Origin: Sporomusa sp. KB1
GTDB lineage: Bacteria; Bacillota; Negativicutes; Sporomusales; Sporomusaceae
Reading direction: 5' to 3'
NCBI RefSeq assembly: GCF_007830295.1
Contig: NZ_VLKC01000002.1
Span: forward strand, 4,447,157-4,511,156
DNA length: 64,000 bases
This document shows, piece after piece, positions 9,429 to 17,010 of the stretch. Within the stretch, counting starts at the first letter, position 1; each line of letters starts with the position of its first letter. The translations under genes and the position numbers were made by a program. The notes below the pieces were generated by a model. That model saw only the letters and a list, made by a program, of their open reading frames with translations. It searched no databases and was not told the origin of the DNA.

Positions 9429-9452
9429 GCGTGAGCTTGCGCTATTTTTATT
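9422..9452 (+). terminator. terminator after recN
   Basis: A 9-bp stem (9422-9430 with 9435-9443, one G-U pair, loop GTGA) is followed by ATTTTTATT. The stem overlaps the last codons and stop of recN. Confidence 0.75.
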
Positions 9453-9616
9453 GAAAAAATGCTTACTATTCAGCTTCCAAGACAATAAATGCTAATAATT
9501 CCGGAATAATCCCCTCTAAATTCGGGAAACTCTAATTTTGCAGTAGATTAAAACTAAAATAATTCAAGAGGTGAGCGGTCAAGCAGTAATTTGGGGAAGA
9601 ATGTAATAAGGGAGTG

Positions 9617-10993
9617 ATGGCAGAAAATATGACAAGATTTAATCGGCTATTCAACAGCAGGCTAATTGGGGCAATGTTGATTATCAGCGCAATCTTTGCA
9701 TTTTGTCTTTCTCCCCAATTCCGAAATATTTACGGTCTTCCTCTGCAAATCAGAATTATTGAAGGAGAAACAGCGCTATTTGATGTGAATTTTCCGCTTA
9801 CGGTTACTGTTAGACATGATAGTGAGAGTATTCGGGTAAAAACTCCGGAATTTTTACCAATTATGGCACTATCACGCTCCGTATCGCTGCAACCAATCAA
9901 GCTCGGACAATCCACGGTGGAGTTTAAACTGTTCGGTATTATTCCATTTCGAAGTGTTCAAGTCGATGTATTGCCGCCTGTTCGTCTGATTCCAGGTGGA
10001 CACTCTATTGGAGTTGTTCTTCGTTCTCAAGGTGTCATCGTTGTTGGTAACTCGCCGGTATTAACTGTGCAAGGACAATATACCACTCCGGCGAAAGATG
10101 CAGGCATAGTGGTAGGGGATGTAATTATCAGCATTAATGGCATCGCTGTGCAAAGTGATGCCCAAGTGGCTGAAATAATTGATGAAAGTGGCAAAAATAA
10201 CCGTAATATTGATATTTTGCTTAAACGCACCGAAGGCCAGCAGCATGTTACAGTATCACCTGTATTATGTAATGATACCAACCGCTATCGTATCGGATTA
10301 TTTGTGCGTGATAGTGCAGCAGGAGTTGGAACATTGTCTTTCTATGAACCTGACTCCAAAACATATGGTGCGTTAGGTCACGTTATTACCGACAGTGACA
10401 CCAACCAACCTATTGATTGTGATCAAGGAAAAATCGTACTGGCAACAGTATCAGGGATTCAACACGGTAAAAGAGGACATCCGGGGGAAAAAATTGGCAT
10501 TTTTATTGAAGAAGACCAATTACTAGGTAACATCAGGAAAAATACCCCCTTTGGAATTTATGGAGAGTTAAATACAAAATTAGTAAATGAAAAATACCCC
10601 GAATCAATTCCCGTAGCTTCTATGAGCCAGGTTCAAGTAGGACCGGCTGAGATGTTGACCGTAGTAGATGATCAAACCATTGATAAGTTTAATATCGAAA
10701 TCCAAAAGATAAACCTCCAGGAATTCCCTGAAAGCAAAGGATTGGTTATCAAGGTTACTGACCAAAGACTTATTGAAAAAACTGGTGGAATTGTACAAGG
10801 TATGAGTGGTAGTCCTATTATTCAAAATGGTAAACTTGTCGGGGCGGTAACGCATGTTTTTGTCCATGATCCAACAAGCGGTTATGGTTGTTTTATCGAT
10901 TGGATGTTGATGGAAAGTGGTATAATTCCTAAAAAAGACCGTCAATCTGCCAGAAAATTATTTAGTTTTTCTGGCAGTATTTTTTATCTTTAG
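9617..10993 (+). CDS. spoIVB: SpoIVB serine peptidase
   Basis: Forespore-secreted serine peptidase (family S55) that cleaves SpoIVFA and so starts SigK activation in the mother cell. The 458 residues show one N-terminal membrane anchor (about 13-35), a PDZ domain (about 145-215, GIVVGDVIISINGIAV), and the S55 domain with the catalytic His in GALGHVITDSD and the Ser in GMSGSPI near 395. ATG 9617 is chosen, with GGGAG close before it; GTG 9614 and ATG 9629 are alternatives. Paired with spo0A as in all spore formers. A terminator hairpin lies inside its 3' coding end. No clear SigF or SigG promoter was recognised in the 170 bases upstream. Confidence 0.95.
   Translation: MAENMTRFNRLFNSRLIGAMLIISAIFAFCLSPQFRNIYGLPLQIRIIEGETALFDVNFPLTVTVRHDSESIRVKTPEFLPIMALSRSVSLQPIKLGQSTVEFKLFGIIPFRSVQVDVLPPVRLIPGGHSIGVVLRSQGVIVVGNSPVLTVQGQYTTPAKDAGIVVGDVIISINGIAVQSDAQVAEIIDESGKNNRNIDILLKRTEGQQHVTVSPVLCNDTNRYRIGLFVRDSAAGVGTLSFYEPDSKTYGALGHVITDSDTNQPIDCDQGKIVLATVSGIQHGKRGHPGEKIGIFIEEDQLLGNIRKNTPFGIYGELNTKLVNEKYPESIPVASMSQVQVGPAEMLTVVDDQTIDKFNIEIQKINLQEFPESKGLVIKVTDQRLIEKTGGIVQGMSGSPIIQNGKLVGAVTHVFVHDPTSGYGCFIDWMLMESGIIPKKDRQSARKLFSFSGSIFYL
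10947..10988 (+). terminator. terminator inside the spoIVB 3' coding end
   Basis: A perfect 11-bp stem, CTGCCAGAAAA (10947-10957) with TTTTCTGGCAG (10967-10977), loop of 9, then TATTTTTTATC. The whole hairpin lies before the spoIVB stop codon (10991-10993). Confidence 0.8.
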
Positions 10994-11096
10994 TTAAAGA
11001 ATTAGTTGTTACTTGTCATATACAATCTTAATCCTATATAATTAAAGGTGAATTTTGAATCAAATTAAAATAATATGGTTTTTTCTTCCAATGAAG

Positions 11097-11125
11097 GAAG
11101 GAATTGCCGTGCGCTTGTCGAATAT
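11097..11125 (+). promoter_or_regulatory. SigH promoter of spo0A
   Basis: GAAGGAATT (11097-11105), an 11-base spacer, and GTCGAATAT (11117-11125) match every position of the published SigH consensus RNAGGAWWW-N11/12-RNNGAATWW. spo0A is a known SigH target in B. subtilis. Confidence 0.75.
11116..11122 (+). promoter_or_regulatory. 0A box (Spo0A binding site)
   Basis: TGTCGAA is the exact core of the Spo0A box. It lies 44 bases before the spo0A ATG and overlaps the SigH -10 element, so phosphorylated Spo0A could feed back on its own promoter. Confidence 0.65.
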
Positions 11126-11166
11126 GTTTATTATACATAGAATAGGTACTGGGAGGATGGGGAAGT

Positions 11167-11955
11167 ATGGTGAGAGAAACAATCAAAGTAGCTATTGCTG
11201 ACGACAACAAAGAGTTTTCGGATATTTTACAAGAATGTCTTAACCGAGAACCTGATATCGAATTAGTCGGTGTAGCTTATAACGGCGAACAAATATTGTC
11301 CATTATTGAGGAAAAGTTGCCAGATGTTATTATTCTAGATATTATTATGCCACATTTAGATGGACTTGGCGTTTTGGAGAGACTTAATCTTTCTAATAAT
11401 ACGAAACGTCCTAAAATAATTATGCTGACTGCATTTGGCCAGGAGACTATAACACAGCGAGTGGTAGAGTTAGGTGCCGACTATTATGTTTTAAAACCGT
11501 TTAATATGGATGTACTTATTAGTAGAATCAGGCAGTTAGCTGGTACGGTGAATGTGGCGCACCCGGTTACTGCTGCAGCTACCATGCCTGTAGTCAAATC
11601 TCGCCCGATAGATGTGGAAGTTACTAATATTATTAGAGAAATTGGCATTCCAGCCCACATTAAGGGCTATCAGTATCTTCGCGACGCAATTATGATGATT
11701 GTAGCAGAAGTGGAGTTATTAGGAGCTGTAACCAAAGTTCTTTATCCCATGATTGCTGAGAAATATTCGACTACCCCTAGCCGGGTAGAACGAGCCATTC
11801 GCCATGCTATTGAGGTCGCCTGGAACCGGGGTAATATTGAGATGATTAATAAGATCTTTGGTTACACTATCAAGTTGGATAAAGGTAAACCCACTAATTC
11901 AGAATTCATGGCCATGATTGCCGATAAACTGCGAATGGAAATGCGGGCTAGCTAA
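11167..11955 (+). CDS. spo0A: sporulation transcription factor Spo0A
   Basis: Master response regulator of sporulation entry. The 262 residues contain the receiver domain (about 1-125) with acidic pair Asp12-Asp13, phospho-acceptor Asp58 in ILDIIMP, Thr88 and Lys110 (LKPF), then the Spo0A-specific DNA-binding domain (about 150-262) with YSTTPSRVERAIRHAIEVAW, the recognition region. GGAGG at 11152-11156 is 10 bases before the ATG. It has its own SigH promoter and 0A box. Its terminator has been split by the insertion sequence that follows. Confidence 0.98.
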   Translation: MVRETIKVAIADDNKEFSDILQECLNREPDIELVGVAYNGEQILSIIEEKLPDVIILDIIMPHLDGLGVLERLNLSNNTKRPKIIMLTAFGQETITQRVVELGADYYVLKPFNMDVLISRIRQLAGTVNVAHPVTAAATMPVVKSRPIDVEVTNIIREIGIPAHIKGYQYLRDAIMMIVAEVELLGAVTKVLYPMIAEKYSTTPSRVERAIRHAIEVAWNRGNIEMINKIFGYTIKLDKGKPTNSEFMAMIADKLRMEMRAS

Positions 11956-11992
11956 GCAAATATTGCAAACCCTCTTGACGATTGTGATATGC

Positions 11993-12042
11993 TACCCCCA
12001 GACAGGACAGTGAAATAAAAAACACTGTTCAGTCTGGGGGTA
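11993..12042 (+). promoter_or_regulatory. hairpin covering the transposase ribosome-binding site
   Basis: Bases 11993-12012 pair with 12023-12042: 11 perfect pairs, one mismatch, then 8 pairs (one G-U), with an A-rich loop. The right arm contains GGGGG (12036-12040), the ribosome-binding site of orfA (ATG 12048). Confidence 0.6.
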
Positions 12043-12047
12043 ATATT

Positions 12048-12728
12048 ATGCCGAAAAAAGGAAAGATAGCGGCAGAAGAAAAAATACGTATCGTAGAATC
12101 ATATCTATCAGGAAAAGTCGGATGTTGTGAAGCGGGACGATTGGCAGGAGTAAATCATAAGACGATTGCAGATTGGGTCAGCCGATATAAGTCGGAAGGG
12201 TCGGGAGGATTTCTGCCCCAAAAGCATGAGCGGGCATACAGCAAGGAAACGAAGCTATCGGCGGTTTTTGATTATTTGACTGGAAAAGGTTCCTTGCAGG
12301 AAATATGCCAGGAATACAAAATACGGAGTACCAAACAACTCCGGGACTGGTTAAAGGTGTATAATCGTCATGAGGACTTCACGATACAGACAGGAGGAAG
12401 CCGCATGACGAAGGGCCGGAACACCACCGCACAAGAGCGGATACAGATTGTAAAAGAGTGTATTTCCAATGGATATAATTATGGCGCAGCAGCGCTCAAA
12501 TACCAAGTTTCATACCAGCAGGTCTACACGTGGACAAATAAATATCGCAAGATGGGAGAAGCGGGGCTGGAAGACCGGCGGGGACACCGCGCCGGAACGC
12601 TGCCGAGCCGTACGCCGGAGGAAGAACTAAGAGACCGGATAGCGCAGCTTGAACGGGAAAAATACGATCTTGAAATGGAGAACGCCTTGTTAAAAAAAGT
12701 GAAGGAATTGGAAAGGAGGCGACGCTGA
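12048..12728 (+). CDS. IS3-family transposase OrfA
   Basis: The 226-residue DNA-binding half of the transposase. Two helix-turn-helix units can be seen: residues about 10-55 (CCEAGRLAGVNHKTIADWVS) and about 125-165 (AALKYQVSYQQVYTWTNKY). It ends in a leucine-zipper-like helix (about 190-226, LEREKYDLEMENALLKK). The ribosome-binding site GGGGG is buried in a hairpin. Near the end, TTA AAA AAA G offers a -1 slip into orfB. Typical of the IS150 subgroup, though longer than many OrfA proteins. Confidence 0.92.
   Translation: MPKKGKIAAEEKIRIVESYLSGKVGCCEAGRLAGVNHKTIADWVSRYKSEGSGGFLPQKHERAYSKETKLSAVFDYLTGKGSLQEICQEYKIRSTKQLRDWLKVYNRHEDFTIQTGGSRMTKGRNTTAQERIQIVKECISNGYNYGAAALKYQVSYQQVYTWTNKYRKMGEAGLEDRRGHRAGTLPSRTPEEELRDRIAQLEREKYDLEMENALLKKVKELERRRR
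12692..12699 (+). other. programmed -1 frameshift site of the IS
   Basis: Seven A followed by G (12692-12699) is the A-run slippery sequence of many IS3 elements. After a -1 slip here the frame stays open, without stops, through to the orfB start at 12761, giving an OrfAB fusion transposase. Confidence 0.7.
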
Positions 12729-12760
12729 GCTTCGTAAGGTGTCAGTCAACCTATGAAGCA

Positions 12761-13627
12761 GTGAGAATACTATCTGAGGAGCGGTCATTTCCTGTATGGA
12801 AGCTCTGCGACTTTTTACACATCACGCGTTCAGCATATTATCGATGGCTGATGCATCCGAAGAGCAACCGTGAGTTGGAGAACGAGCGAATTGCAGGTGT
12901 AATTGGGAATATACATAAAGCGCATCCGGATATGGGATACCGTAGAATACGGGACGAGTTAGACAGGAAACACGACATCCATGTAAATGATAAACGTATT
13001 CTTCGGATCAATCGTGCTCTTCATATCCAATCAACGATTAAGTATAGAAGGCACGGATGCACCAGGAGCGCGACATCTCCGGAATACATCGCCAAAAACT
13101 ATCTAAAACGGCAGTTTCACGCAGATGTGCCAAACTCGAAATGGCTGACGGATGTGACGGAGTTCAAGTATTACATTGGGCCGGAAGTCCACAAGATATA
13201 TTTGAGCGCTATATTGGATCTGTATGATCGGCGCATCGTCTCCTATGCCCTAGGCGATCACAATGATAACAGGATCGTTTTCGACACATTTGACGCTGCA
13301 GTGACCTCCAATCCCGATGCCCATCCGATGTTTCACAGCGACCGTGGTTTCCAATACACAAGCCGTTCTTTTCACATGAAGATTCAGGCCGCAAGAATGA
13401 AGCAAAGCATGTCTAGAGTGGCGCACTGTATCGATAACGGTCCGATGGAAGGCTTTTGGAGCATTCTAAAACGTGAAATGTATTATGGGTACAAATTCAC
13501 CAGCCGGGAACAGCTTGCGCAAACTATTTCCGACTACATCTATTATTACAATTACCAGCGTTTACAGCGTCGTTTGTCTGTCATGACACCGATGGAGTTC
13601 CATCAACAGTACACAAAGGCTGCATAA
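12761..13627 (+). CDS. IS3-family transposase OrfB (DDE integrase core)
   Basis: The 288-residue catalytic half. It starts at GTG 12761 if translated alone, but its frame is open back to the slippery site, so the main product should be an OrfAB fusion. An HTH_21-like segment (about 45-90, MGYRRIRDELD) precedes the rve integrase core. The first catalytic Asp is in WLTDVTEF, the second in MFHSDRGFQYTS, and Glu in DNGPMEGFWSILKREMY. The C-terminal YNYQRLQRRLSVMTPMEF is typical of the family. No disabling mutation is seen. Confidence 0.93.
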   Translation: MRILSEERSFPVWKLCDFLHITRSAYYRWLMHPKSNRELENERIAGVIGNIHKAHPDMGYRRIRDELDRKHDIHVNDKRILRINRALHIQSTIKYRRHGCTRSATSPEYIAKNYLKRQFHADVPNSKWLTDVTEFKYYIGPEVHKIYLSAILDLYDRRIVSYALGDHNDNRIVFDTFDAAVTSNPDAHPMFHSDRGFQYTSRSFHMKIQAARMKQSMSRVAHCIDNGPMEGFWSILKREMYYGYKFTSREQLAQTISDYIYYYNYQRLQRRLSVMTPMEFHQQYTKAA

Positions 13628-13808
13628 AAAAACGCTGCCCACCATTCGGTCAACAGCGATCAAGTTCTTCTATTTTTTCATTGTCCTCTTGACGGGGTGC
13701 ACAGCATTGTCTTGAGGGTTTGTTTATTTATTGCAGGATTTTTTAGCCAGGCAATGAATAAAATAACAACATACTTATCTTTATTCAACTCATTACGGAG
13801 GCTTTAGT

Positions 13809-14879
13809 ATGCAGCAGTATAAGATTCTTGCTATTAATCCTGGCTCAACTTCAACCAAAATAGCTGTCTATACTAATGATGTAATTGACTTTGAGCAAGT
13901 TATCCGTCATAGTATTGACGAGCTTAAACCTTTCACAACAATCTATGATCAGTATGACTACCGGTTGCAGTTAGTGAAGAAAGCTCTCTCAGACCACCAT
14001 ATCATAGTTAATAGCTTAGCGGCTGTTGTCGGGCGTGGTGGTCCGTTAAAACCGCTAGGCAGTGGCACATATGCGGTAAACGATAGAATGATCCATGATT
14101 TAAAACGAGAAGTACAAACTGAACATGCCTCCAACTTGGGTGGCATGTTAGCAAGAGGCATTGCCGATCAGAACAATATTCCGGCTTTTATTGTAGATCC
14201 GGTAAGTGTAGATGAGCTCGAACCATTGGCCAGAATTACCGGCTTACCAGAGATACCTCGCCGCAGCTTGTTTCATGCCCTCAATTTAAAAGCCGTTGCC
14301 CATAGCGTAGCCAAAGATTTAAATAAAGACTATGCTGCCCTTACCTTAATTCTTATTCATCTTGGTAGTGGTATTTCTGTTGGTGTGCAGCAAAATGGCA
14401 AAATGATTGATGTAACCAATCCTAATGATCTCGGTCCTTTTTCTCCGGAACGTGCCGGTGCTGTACCTTCCTATGGTTTGCTTAACCTGTGTTTTTCCGG
14501 TAAATATACCCTTGATGAAATCAAGAAGAAGCTAATTGGCAATGCGGGGTTGCTGGCTCATCTTGGTACCAGTGACGGCCGGGAAGTGGAAAGCCGCATT
14601 GCGGGTGGCGATACTAAAGCTGCCCTCATTTATGAGGCGATGGCTTATCAGGTAGCAAAAGAGATTGGCGCTATGGCCACTGTCGTACACGGGCAGGTGG
14701 ACGGAATTGTTCTCACCGGTGGTTTGGCTTATTCACAAATGCTGGTCAAAATGATTACCGACCGGGTGAATTTTATCGGTCCAGTGATCGTCCATCCCGG
14801 GGAAGACGAACTTAAGGCTTTGGTTGAAGGGGCTTTACGGGTATTGCGTGGTGAGGAGCAAGCGAAAGCCTATGAGTGA
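13809..14879 (+). CDS. buk: butyrate kinase
   Basis: Acetokinase-family enzyme that interconverts butyryl phosphate plus ADP with butyrate plus ATP; branched-chain acyl phosphates may also be substrates. The 356 residues carry the N-terminal phosphate-1 motif NPGSTSTKIAVY (about 9-20), VGRGGPLKPLGSGTYAV, and LIHLGSGISVG near residue 180. RBS CGGAGG precedes the ATG. No phosphotransbutyrylase gene is adjacent. Its TGA stop coincides with the start of the first copy of the interspersed repeat. Confidence 0.93.
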   Translation: MQQYKILAINPGSTSTKIAVYTNDVIDFEQVIRHSIDELKPFTTIYDQYDYRLQLVKKALSDHHIIVNSLAAVVGRGGPLKPLGSGTYAVNDRMIHDLKREVQTEHASNLGGMLARGIADQNNIPAFIVDPVSVDELEPLARITGLPEIPRRSLFHALNLKAVAHSVAKDLNKDYAALTLILIHLGSGISVGVQQNGKMIDVTNPNDLGPFSPERAGAVPSYGLLNLCFSGKYTLDEIKKKLIGNAGLLAHLGTSDGREVESRIAGGDTKAALIYEAMAYQVAKEIGAMATVVHGQVDGIVLTGGLAYSQMLVKMITDRVNFIGPVIVHPGEDELKALVEGALRVLRGEEQAKAYE

Positions 14880-14985
14880 ACTTGTTTCAGCAGAGCTGAA
14901 ACATCGGTGGGTTCAGGTGGGGAGTCTACCCCACCTGACAAACGCCGCCTGCAGAGGCGGGAGCTTAACTCGCCGCAAAAGATAA
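14875..14985 (+). repeat. interspersed structured repeat, copy 1
   Basis: First of three near-identical copies (others at 33902 and 58236) of a 111-nt element beginning AGTGAACTTGTTTC and ending AAAGATAA. Three hairpins: GTTTCAGC/GCTGAAAC; a perfect 10-bp TCAGGTGGGG/CCCCACCTGA; and CCGCCT/AGGCGG. The butyrate kinase stop TGA (14877-14879) is the TGA at the head of the element. No transposase gene accompanies it, and no T-run follows, so it is not an ordinary terminator. Confidence 0.85.
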
Positions 14986-15000
14986 ACAGGAAACTGGTAA

Positions 15001-15129
15001 TTACTGGTGAGTATTCTTGCTCAGCAACTCATGCAGCGTTTTATACTTTTTGCTCATGGTATGTAATTCTTTAAGTAACTCCCGGATCGTACCACTAAAG
15101 TAAAAGCCTTGAGCCAAAATCACTTTCAT
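15001..15129 (-). CDS. small 42-residue protein of unknown function
   Basis: A minus-strand frame from ATG (15129-15127) to TAA (15003-15001). The product begins MKVILAQGFYFSGTIRELLK and continues as a basic amphipathic helix rich in Leu, Lys and His. AGGAGGG lies about 9 bases before the ATG on the minus strand, a strong Shine-Dalgarno site. It is divergent from nudF and fills most of an otherwise empty gap. No function or family recognised. It could be a chance frame, but the ribosome-binding site and protein-like composition argue otherwise. Confidence 0.55.
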   Translation of the reverse strand: MKVILAQGFYFSGTIRELLKELHTMSKKYKTLHELLSKNTHQ

Positions 15130-15205
15130 GGGGACATCCCTCCTTATGGAGGTAAGATATGAACTATTTTAGTAATATATGTTAAAAAAAATAGGAGGCT
15201 ATTAT

Positions 15206-15745
15206 ATGTCACACACCCAGACAGATCTTTATGAACAGTTAACAAGCTCGGAACGTTTATTTGAGGGTAAAGTCATTAACCTGCGACGGGATGAGGTAAT
15301 TCTTCCTAATGGCCGAACCGGAATGCGGGAAGTGGTAGAACACCCTGGCGCAGTTGCCATTGTGCCGGTAACAACTGATGGCGGTATTATCCTGGTACGG
15401 CAATTTCGTCATCCCATTGGCCAGATTATTCTCGAAGTACCTGCCGGAAAACTTGATCCTGGTGAAGACCCCGCAGATTGTGCAGAGCGTGAATTAGCTG
15501 AAGAAACTGGTTTTATGGCCAATAAATTGCGCAAGCTGACATCCATGTATACAACTCCGGGATTTTCCAATGAGATTATTCATATCTATCTGGCAGAAGA
15601 TCTTGTCGAATCAGATAAACAGCCTGATGAAGACGAGTTTATTCACACTGAGGTCTTTACCCCTGAACAAATCCGGGAAATGATTGCCAGTGGTGAACTA
15701 TGTGATGCCAAGAGCTTAGTGGCGTTATGTTTGGCAGGAATATAA
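15206..15745 (+). CDS. nudF: ADP-ribose pyrophosphatase (Nudix hydrolase)
   Basis: Hydrolyses ADP-ribose to AMP and ribose 5-phosphate. ATG 15206 (179 residues) is preferred because AGGAGG at 15193-15198 is 7 bases before it; the in-frame ATG at 15179 lacks a site. The Nudix box is complete: GKLDPGEDPADCAERELAEE followed by TGF, near residues 85-107. The upstream Pro-Gly rich VRQFRHPIGQIILEVPAG is typical of the ADPRase branch. B. subtilis nudF is also just before spoIIM. Confidence 0.92.
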   Translation: MSHTQTDLYEQLTSSERLFEGKVINLRRDEVILPNGRTGMREVVEHPGAVAIVPVTTDGGIILVRQFRHPIGQIILEVPAGKLDPGEDPADCAERELAEETGFMANKLRKLTSMYTTPGFSNEIIHIYLAEDLVESDKQPDEDEFIHTEVFTPEQIREMIASGELCDAKSLVALCLAGI

Positions 15746-15749
15746 CTAT

Positions 15750-16952
15750 ATGTTAAATCAGTATTTTACTGATCTGCACATTCATGTAGGCATGAGCCAC
15801 AGCGGTAAATGGGTAAAAATCCCAACTTCAAGGCGGTTAACAGTCCGCGGAATCTTAGAGGAAGCAACTGATCGTAAAGGGTTGAATATCATCGGTATTA
15901 TTGATGCCTTATCGCCATTGGTACTTGCCGATTTAAAAGCGCTTATCGAAGAAGAAGTACTTTTGCCAGCCAGCAGTGGTGGCTATATCTACCGGGATAA
16001 TACGCTCGTTGTACTTGGTGCGGAGATTGAAACACGGGAAGTAAACGGTGGTTTGGCACATACCCTGATATTTGTGCCTGATTTTAAAACAATGACAACC
16101 TTCTCTGCCTATATGAGTCAATATATCCGTAATATTAATCTTAGTTCGCAAAATGCCCATATACCCCTAAAACAGCTCATTCAAATTGCCAGCGGTTTTG
16201 AGGCCCTTATCATCCCAGCCCATGTTTTCACTCCCCATAAAAGCCTTTTCGGCGTATGCTGCCAACGGTTATCCCATATTCTGTCTGATCAGGATATGGG
16301 TAAAATAGCGGCAATTGAACTAGGACTAAGTGCGGACAGCAACATGGCAGACAGAATCAGTGAGTTAGCCGGCTACACGTTTATAACCAATTCAGATGCC
16401 CACTCACTTGATAAAATTGCTCGTGAATACAATATTTTTTCTATGGAAACCTTGTCATTTCAAGAGATAGCTAACACCTTATCCCGTACAGGAGAGCGTC
16501 AGGTTATAGCCAACTATGGGCTTGATCCCCGCTTAGGAAAGTATCACCGTACTTTTTGCCACAAGTGTGGCTTTACTGATAACCAAACTGGTCTGAATCT
16601 TGATGCCTGCTGCCCAAAATGCGGCAGCAATACGTTAACTAAGGGTGTATTTGAACGGATTAATGAAATAGCCGATTATGCTGAGCCACATCCGCCTGCA
16701 CACCGGCCGCAGTATTGTTATCAAATACCTTTAGAATTTATCCCCGGACTAGGTAAAAAAGTTATGGCTAAACTACTGGAAGCATTTGACACAGAAATGA
16801 ATATTCTACACTACGCGACGCATGAAGCTTTGTCAACCGTGGCTGGTATTAAAATTGCCAATTTTATTATGGCTGCACGAGTTGGAACGGCAGCAATCAG
16901 TGCTGGCGGCGGCGGCATTTATGGTCGCATGCTAAATATAGTGGACAAATAG
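15750..16952 (+). CDS. PHP-domain, EndoQ-like protein (TIGR00375 family)
   Basis: A 400-residue member of the endonuclease Q-like family. The N-terminal PHP metal-binding motif DLHIHVG (about 8-14), the middle IIPAHVFTPHKSLFG, and SDAHSLDKI near 215 supply metal ligands. A zinc-ribbon follows at about 268-292 (CHKCG and CPKCG). A helix-hairpin-helix-like end has FIPGLGKKV and VAGIKIANFI. EndoQ in archaea and some Bacillus cleaves DNA 5' of deaminated bases, so a DNA-repair nuclease role is likely but not shown here. It follows nudF by four bases. Confidence 0.85.
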   Translation: MLNQYFTDLHIHVGMSHSGKWVKIPTSRRLTVRGILEEATDRKGLNIIGIIDALSPLVLADLKALIEEEVLLPASSGGYIYRDNTLVVLGAEIETREVNGGLAHTLIFVPDFKTMTTFSAYMSQYIRNINLSSQNAHIPLKQLIQIASGFEALIIPAHVFTPHKSLFGVCCQRLSHILSDQDMGKIAAIELGLSADSNMADRISELAGYTFITNSDAHSLDKIAREYNIFSMETLSFQEIANTLSRTGERQVIANYGLDPRLGKYHRTFCHKCGFTDNQTGLNLDACCPKCGSNTLTKGVFERINEIADYAEPHPPAHRPQYCYQIPLEFIPGLGKKVMAKLLEAFDTEMNILHYATHEALSTVAGIKIANFIMAARVGTAAISAGGGGIYGRMLNIVDK

Positions 16953-17010
16953 GTCTAAACAGTTTTAGCAAGACATATATTGTAGCAGGTACTGACAGGG
17001 AGGTACATGC

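Larger units (their letters stand above)
11983..13703 (+). mobile_element. IS3-family insertion sequence (IS150-like)
   Basis: About 1.7 kb with overlapping-frame orfA and orfB. The ends are imperfect inverted repeats. The left end from 11983 begins TGTG and contains ACCCC, AGGACAGTGAAA. The right end read on the minus strand from 13703 begins TGTGCACCCC and contains AGGACAATGAAA. I could not fix the exact ends or a target duplication. Both reading frames look intact, so the copy may be active. It sits in the loop of the spo0A terminator. Confidence 0.8.
11966..13734 (+). terminator. spo0A terminator split by an insertion sequence
   Basis: CAAACCCTC (11966-11974) lies 11 bases after spo0A. 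Its exact reverse complement GAGGGTTTG, followed by TTTATTTATT, lies at 13714-13732 on the far side of the insertion sequence. Joined, they would make a 9-bp terminator stem. The two arms are now about 1.7 kb apart. Confidence 0.6.

Noticed and set aside
12728..12761. IS orfA/orfB as a broken transposase gene
   Set aside because: The frame change is explained by the A-run slippery site and an open -1 frame, the normal IS3 expression mode, so I do not call it a pseudogene.
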